DNA of 64,000 nucleotides from Herbiconiux solani NBRC 106740 (GTDB taxonomy: Bacteria; Actinomycetota; Actinomycetes; Actinomycetales; Microbacteriaceae). The translations under genes were made by a program, and so were the position numbers. Shown here in pieces: positions 61,133 through 64,000 of this stretch. Positions within the stretch are counted from its first letter, which is position 1. Every line of letters begins with the position of its first letter. The notes beneath the pieces were generated by a model. It had not been told where the DNA came from. It saw nothing but the letters and a program-made list of their open reading frames with translations, and searched no databases. The stretch is from assembly GCF_001571005.1 (NCBI RefSeq), contig NZ_BCST01000007.1:1-64000 (forward strand), written 5' to 3'.

Positions 61133-62944
61133 TCACTCCACCGTCACGGACTTCGCGAGATTGCGGGGCTTGTCCACGTCGCGCCCGAGGGAGAGCGCGA
61201 GGTCGCGGGCCAGCACCTGCAGCGGTACGACCGACTCCAGCGGTCCCCAGCGGTCCATGCCGCCGGGCATCGGGGTGCCGAGGCTGAGGCCGAGTGCCGG
61301 GATCGTGCTGCCGGCGCCGCCGATACGGATGACGCGGCCGCCGCGGGCCTCGACCTCCGAGATGTTGCTCTCGATCCGCGGGTCGCCCGAGTCGATCACG
61401 ACGACGGGGGTGCCGAGCTCGATCAGCGCGAGCGGGCCGTGCTTGAGCTCGCCGGCCGGGTAGTGCTCGGCCCAGCGGTAGCTCAGCTCCTTGAGCTTCA
61501 GCGCGCCCTCGGCGGCGTAGACGACTCCCGAGCCGCGCCCGAGGAACAGGTAGCCGCTGGCGTCGTGCAGCGCGTCGATCAGCGGCGGGATGCGGTCGTG
61601 CGAGACCGCGATGGCGTGCGCCAGCAGGTCGGGCAGCCTCCGCAGGTCGTCGACGTGCAGCAGCGCGGTCTCCCGGCTCATCCGGCCGGTCGCGACGAGC
61701 GCGGAGAGCGCCATCGCCACTCCGCTGATCGCCTGGGCGACGAAGGTCTTGGTCGCGGCGACGCCGATCTCAGGGCCGGCCTGGCAGTCGAGCACCGAGT
61801 CCGCCGTGCGGGCGAGTGTCGAGTGGGCGGTGTTGGTGAGCGCGAGCAGCGACGACTCCGCGAGGTCGAGATCCTCGATCGCCCGCAGCACGTCGGCGGT
61901 CTCGCCGGACTGGCTGAGCGCGATCACGAGCGTGCCCGGCTCGAGCACGGTCTCCGAGGCCTCGCTCGCGATGATGGAGGAGACCGGCAGTCGGCCGAGG
62001 GCGCCGAACGCCGAGCCGACCACGCGGCCTGCATTCAGCGAGGTGCCGCAGCCGAGCACCGCGACGCGGCGGAAGTCGGGGATGCCGAGGCCGTCCCAGA
62101 GCGCGCCGTTCGCGATCCCGGGAGCCAGCTGGTCGATGATCCGGGCCGCCGTCTCGGGCTGCTCGGCGATCTCCTTGCCCATGAAGTCGGGGTGGCCGTC
62201 GAGGTCACGGACCACGGCGGTCCACGACGAGCGTACGAAGGGCGGGGGAGTGGCGGGCTGCCCGTCACGGGTCCAGATCAGCTCGTCGGCGAGCTCGACG
62301 ACGTCGCCGTCGCGCATGGCCTGGAAGCCGTCGACCCGGGAACCGATCGCCTGCACGTCGCTCGCCGCGAAGACCCCGGAGGGCGAGCTGGCGACCAGGA
62401 GCGGCGACCGGTGCGTGGCGGCGACCAGCCGGCCGGTGTCCGCATCCAGGGCGACGATCGCCCAGGAGCCGGTGAGCCGGGCGATCGTCGCCTCGACGGC
62501 GGCCCGCAGGTCTCCGGATTCGCGGAGCTCCTCCTCCACGAGGTGGCTGATGACCTCGCTGTCGACCTGCGTGATCAGACGGTGGCCTCGGGCGGCGAGC
62601 TCGCGGCGCAGGGCCTCCGCGTTCTCGATGATGCCGTTGTGCACGATGCTCACGCGGCCCGAGCAGTCCAGGTGCGGATGCGCGTTGGTCTCGGTCACCG
62701 CACCGTGCGTCGCCCAGCGGGTGTGGCCGATCCCGGCTCCCGGCAGGGTTGCTCCCGACCAGCCGGCGAGCTTGTGCGAAAGCGACTCGACGCGCGCGAT
62801 CGTGCGGGAGGTGGCGGTGATGCCGCCCGTGGTCCGTACGGTCACGCCGGCCGAGTCGTACCCGCGGTACTCCAGCAGGGCCAGCGCGCCGATCAGGAAC
62901 GGGGCGACCGGGGCATCCGTCCGGCACGCCACGATGCCGCACAT
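61133..62944 (-). CDS. glmS: Glutamine--fructose-6-phosphate aminotransferase
   Basis: A 603-residue enzyme: MCGIVACR puts the catalytic Cys at residue 2 after Met removal; GIGHTRWATHGAVTETNAHP is the glutaminase site; two SIS domains follow with CGTSLNAGRV and ALSQSGETADVL, and the C-terminus KPRNLAKSVTVE is canonical. It makes glucosamine-6-phosphate. Its ATG overlaps the epimerase stop (TGATG). Being coupled to an epimerase and a deacetylase, this copy may serve an exopolysaccharide rather than general wall synthesis. Confidence 0.96.
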   Translation of the reverse strand: MCGIVACRTDAPVAPFLIGALALLEYRGYDSAGVTVRTTGGITATSRTIARVESLSHKLAGWSGATLPGAGIGHTRWATHGAVTETNAHPHLDCSGRVSIVHNGIIENAEALRRELAARGHRLITQVDSEVISHLVEEELRESGDLRAAVEATIARLTGSWAIVALDADTGRLVAATHRSPLLVASSPSGVFAASDVQAIGSRVDGFQAMRDGDVVELADELIWTRDGQPATPPPFVRSSWTAVVRDLDGHPDFMGKEIAEQPETAARIIDQLAPGIANGALWDGLGIPDFRRVAVLGCGTSLNAGRVVGSAFGALGRLPVSSIIASEASETVLEPGTLVIALSQSGETADVLRAIEDLDLAESSLLALTNTAHSTLARTADSVLDCQAGPEIGVAATKTFVAQAISGVAMALSALVATGRMSRETALLHVDDLRRLPDLLAHAIAVSHDRIPPLIDALHDASGYLFLGRGSGVVYAAEGALKLKELSYRWAEHYPAGELKHGPLALIELGTPVVVIDSGDPRIESNISEVEARGGRVIRIGGAGSTIPALGLSLGTPMPGGMDRWGPLESVVPLQVLARDLALSLGRDVDKPRNLAKSVTVE

Positions 62945-63969
62945 CAGGCGCTCCGGCCGTCGAGGATGACCTGGCGGCGGACGAACTGCGGCTCGCGCTC
63001 ACGGCGCTCCCGGCTGTGCATCTCGCCGGCCACCCGGAGGATGATGTCGTCCAGGCGGGTCGCCGGGTCGAAGCCGACGAGCTCGGCGGCCTTGGTGTAG
63101 TCCGGCACCCGACGGCGCATGTCCTCGAAGCCGGCCGCGTAGGCCTCGCCGTAGCTGAGGTGGGTGACGTGGCTCGTGCTGCCGGTGACGTCGATGATCC
63201 GCTGCGCGAGCGAGTTGATCGAGACCTCCTCGGCGCCGCCGAGGTTGAAGGCCTGACCGGTGGCGCGCGGCTCGGCGATCAATCGGACCATCGCGGGCAC
63301 CACGTCGCCGACGTACGAGAAGCAGCGGGTCTGCTCGCCGTCGCCGTACACGGTGAGCGGCTCGCCCCTGAGCGCCTGGCCCACGAGGTTGGGTACGACC
63401 ATCCCGTAGCGGCCGGTCTGCCGCGGGCCCACGGTGTTGAAGGGCCGCACGATGGTCACGTCGAGGCCGTACTCGGTCCAGTAGGCGTGGGCGAAGGCCT
63501 CGTCGATGCCCTTGGCGGCGGCGTAGGTCCAGCGCGACTTGAGCGGCGAGCCGAGGATGCGGTCGGATTCCTCGGTCAGCTTGTCCGAGGCGTTCTTGCC
63601 GTAGATCTCGCTGGTCGAGACCAGCAGCAGCGAGGCCCCCGTGGCGACGCAGGCGTCGAGCACGTTCTCGGTGCCGTGGATGTTCGTGCGGAGGCTCGAC
63701 AGCGGCTGCTCCACGATGAGCTTGACGCCGACGGCGGCGGCGAGGTGGAAGACGCGGTCGGCGCCGCGCACGGTGGCGAGCACCTTCTCGCGGTCGAGCA
63801 CCGAGCCGTGTTCGATCGTCAGCCGGGGATCGTCGAGCGAGCCCATCAGGTTGCGGGGAGCACCGGTCGACATGTCGTCGAGGACGACGACCTCGTCTCC
63901 CTGCTCGAGAAGGTGTTCTACGAGGTGGCTGCCGATGAAGCCGGCTCCACCGGTGATTACGGTACGCAT
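62944..63969 (-). CDS. NAD-dependent nucleotide-sugar epimerase/dehydratase
   Basis: A 341-residue extended short-chain dehydrogenase: GGAGFIGSH (residues 7-15), STSEIYG, and the catalytic Y149-x3-K153. RPFNTVGPRQTGRYGMVVP and the GDGEQTRCFSYVGDVV segment are typical of UDP-glucose/UDP-GlcNAc epimerases and UDP-glucuronate decarboxylases. The exact sugar cannot be decided. It is the first gene seen of the operon; the promoter is probably beyond 63969 at the window edge. Confidence 0.92.
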   Translation of the reverse strand: MRTVITGGAGFIGSHLVEHLLEQGDEVVVLDDMSTGAPRNLMGSLDDPRLTIEHGSVLDREKVLATVRGADRVFHLAAAVGVKLIVEQPLSSLRTNIHGTENVLDACVATGASLLLVSTSEIYGKNASDKLTEESDRILGSPLKSRWTYAAAKGIDEAFAHAYWTEYGLDVTIVRPFNTVGPRQTGRYGMVVPNLVGQALRGEPLTVYGDGEQTRCFSYVGDVVPAMVRLIAEPRATGQAFNLGGAEEVSINSLAQRIIDVTGSTSHVTHLSYGEAYAAGFEDMRRRVPDYTKAAELVGFDPATRLDDIILRVAGEMHSRERREREPQFVRRQVILDGRSA

Positions 63970-64000
63970 GTCATTCAGTCCTGTTCACTCATCGAGGTCT

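Noticed and set aside
60869-63100. 743-codon plus-strand frame
   Set aside because: Antisense to glmS and the deacetylase; shadow.

Overview
The window is 64 kb of high-GC DNA that looks like a chromosome segment of a Gram-positive actinobacterium, most likely of the family Microbacteriaceae. This is inferred from very GC-rich codon use, many GTG starts and ATGA/GTGA stop-start overlaps, many genes whose -10 box lies 6-7 nt before the start codon (leaderless type), a RamB-like regulator divergent from aceA-aceB, and an LAATG-type sortase signal. I saw no rRNA, tRNA, CRISPR array, complete insertion sequence or prophage.

Layout. 0-12.7 kb: metabolic and stress genes (alpha/beta hydrolase, LuxR-type AAA regulator, MarR, LtrA, a TetR/MBL/membrane-protein operon, an ABC exporter with FtsX-like permease, Rossmann reductases, a RibD-type reductase). 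12.7-14.4 kb: a DUF433 antitoxin next to a gutted DUF5615 toxin, and a MerR regulator divergent from a depolymerase-like esterase. 14.4-24.2 kb: an accessory island, visibly AT-richer at about 16-23 kb. It holds a 57-aa membrane peptide, a ribbon-helix-helix (RHH)/Zn-ribbon pair facing a second RHH gene across a perfect palindrome, a PIN-domain protein, an ABC-type ATPase + DUF4276-like TOPRIM pair, gene relics, a membrane protein, a PD-(D/E)XK-type protein, a truncated MHS transporter and a MazEF module. 24-34.7 kb: drug efflux, an oxidoreductase cluster, an HTH/DUF6036 pair, small regulators, DUF3800, and a TetR-regulated aldo/keto reductase. 34.7-38.9 kb: two MntA-HepT modules flanking an ECF sigma factor with a membrane partner. 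39.1-48.3 kb: a fructan locus (cell-wall GH32 enzyme, LacI regulator, fructose-type ABC transporter, PfkB kinase) tied together by three copies of one operator. 48.3-57.0 kb: acetyltransferases, a flavin monooxygenase with TetR, the glyoxylate shunt, and a Phd/RelE module. 57-64 kb: a Na+/H+ antiporter and an operon epimerase-glmS-polysaccharide deacetylase-lipoprotein, probably for amino-sugar polymers.

How it works together. The fructan genes form a complete path: extracellular GH32 cleavage, ABC uptake, cytoplasmic phosphorylation, LacI control. Six or more toxin-antitoxin-like loci plus relics of others lie between 12.7 and 57 kb. The most interesting accessory part is 16-23 kb: the ATPase/TOPRIM pair, the PIN protein and the PD-(D/E)XK protein have the features of anti-phage systems, and the last of these is not a family I recognise.
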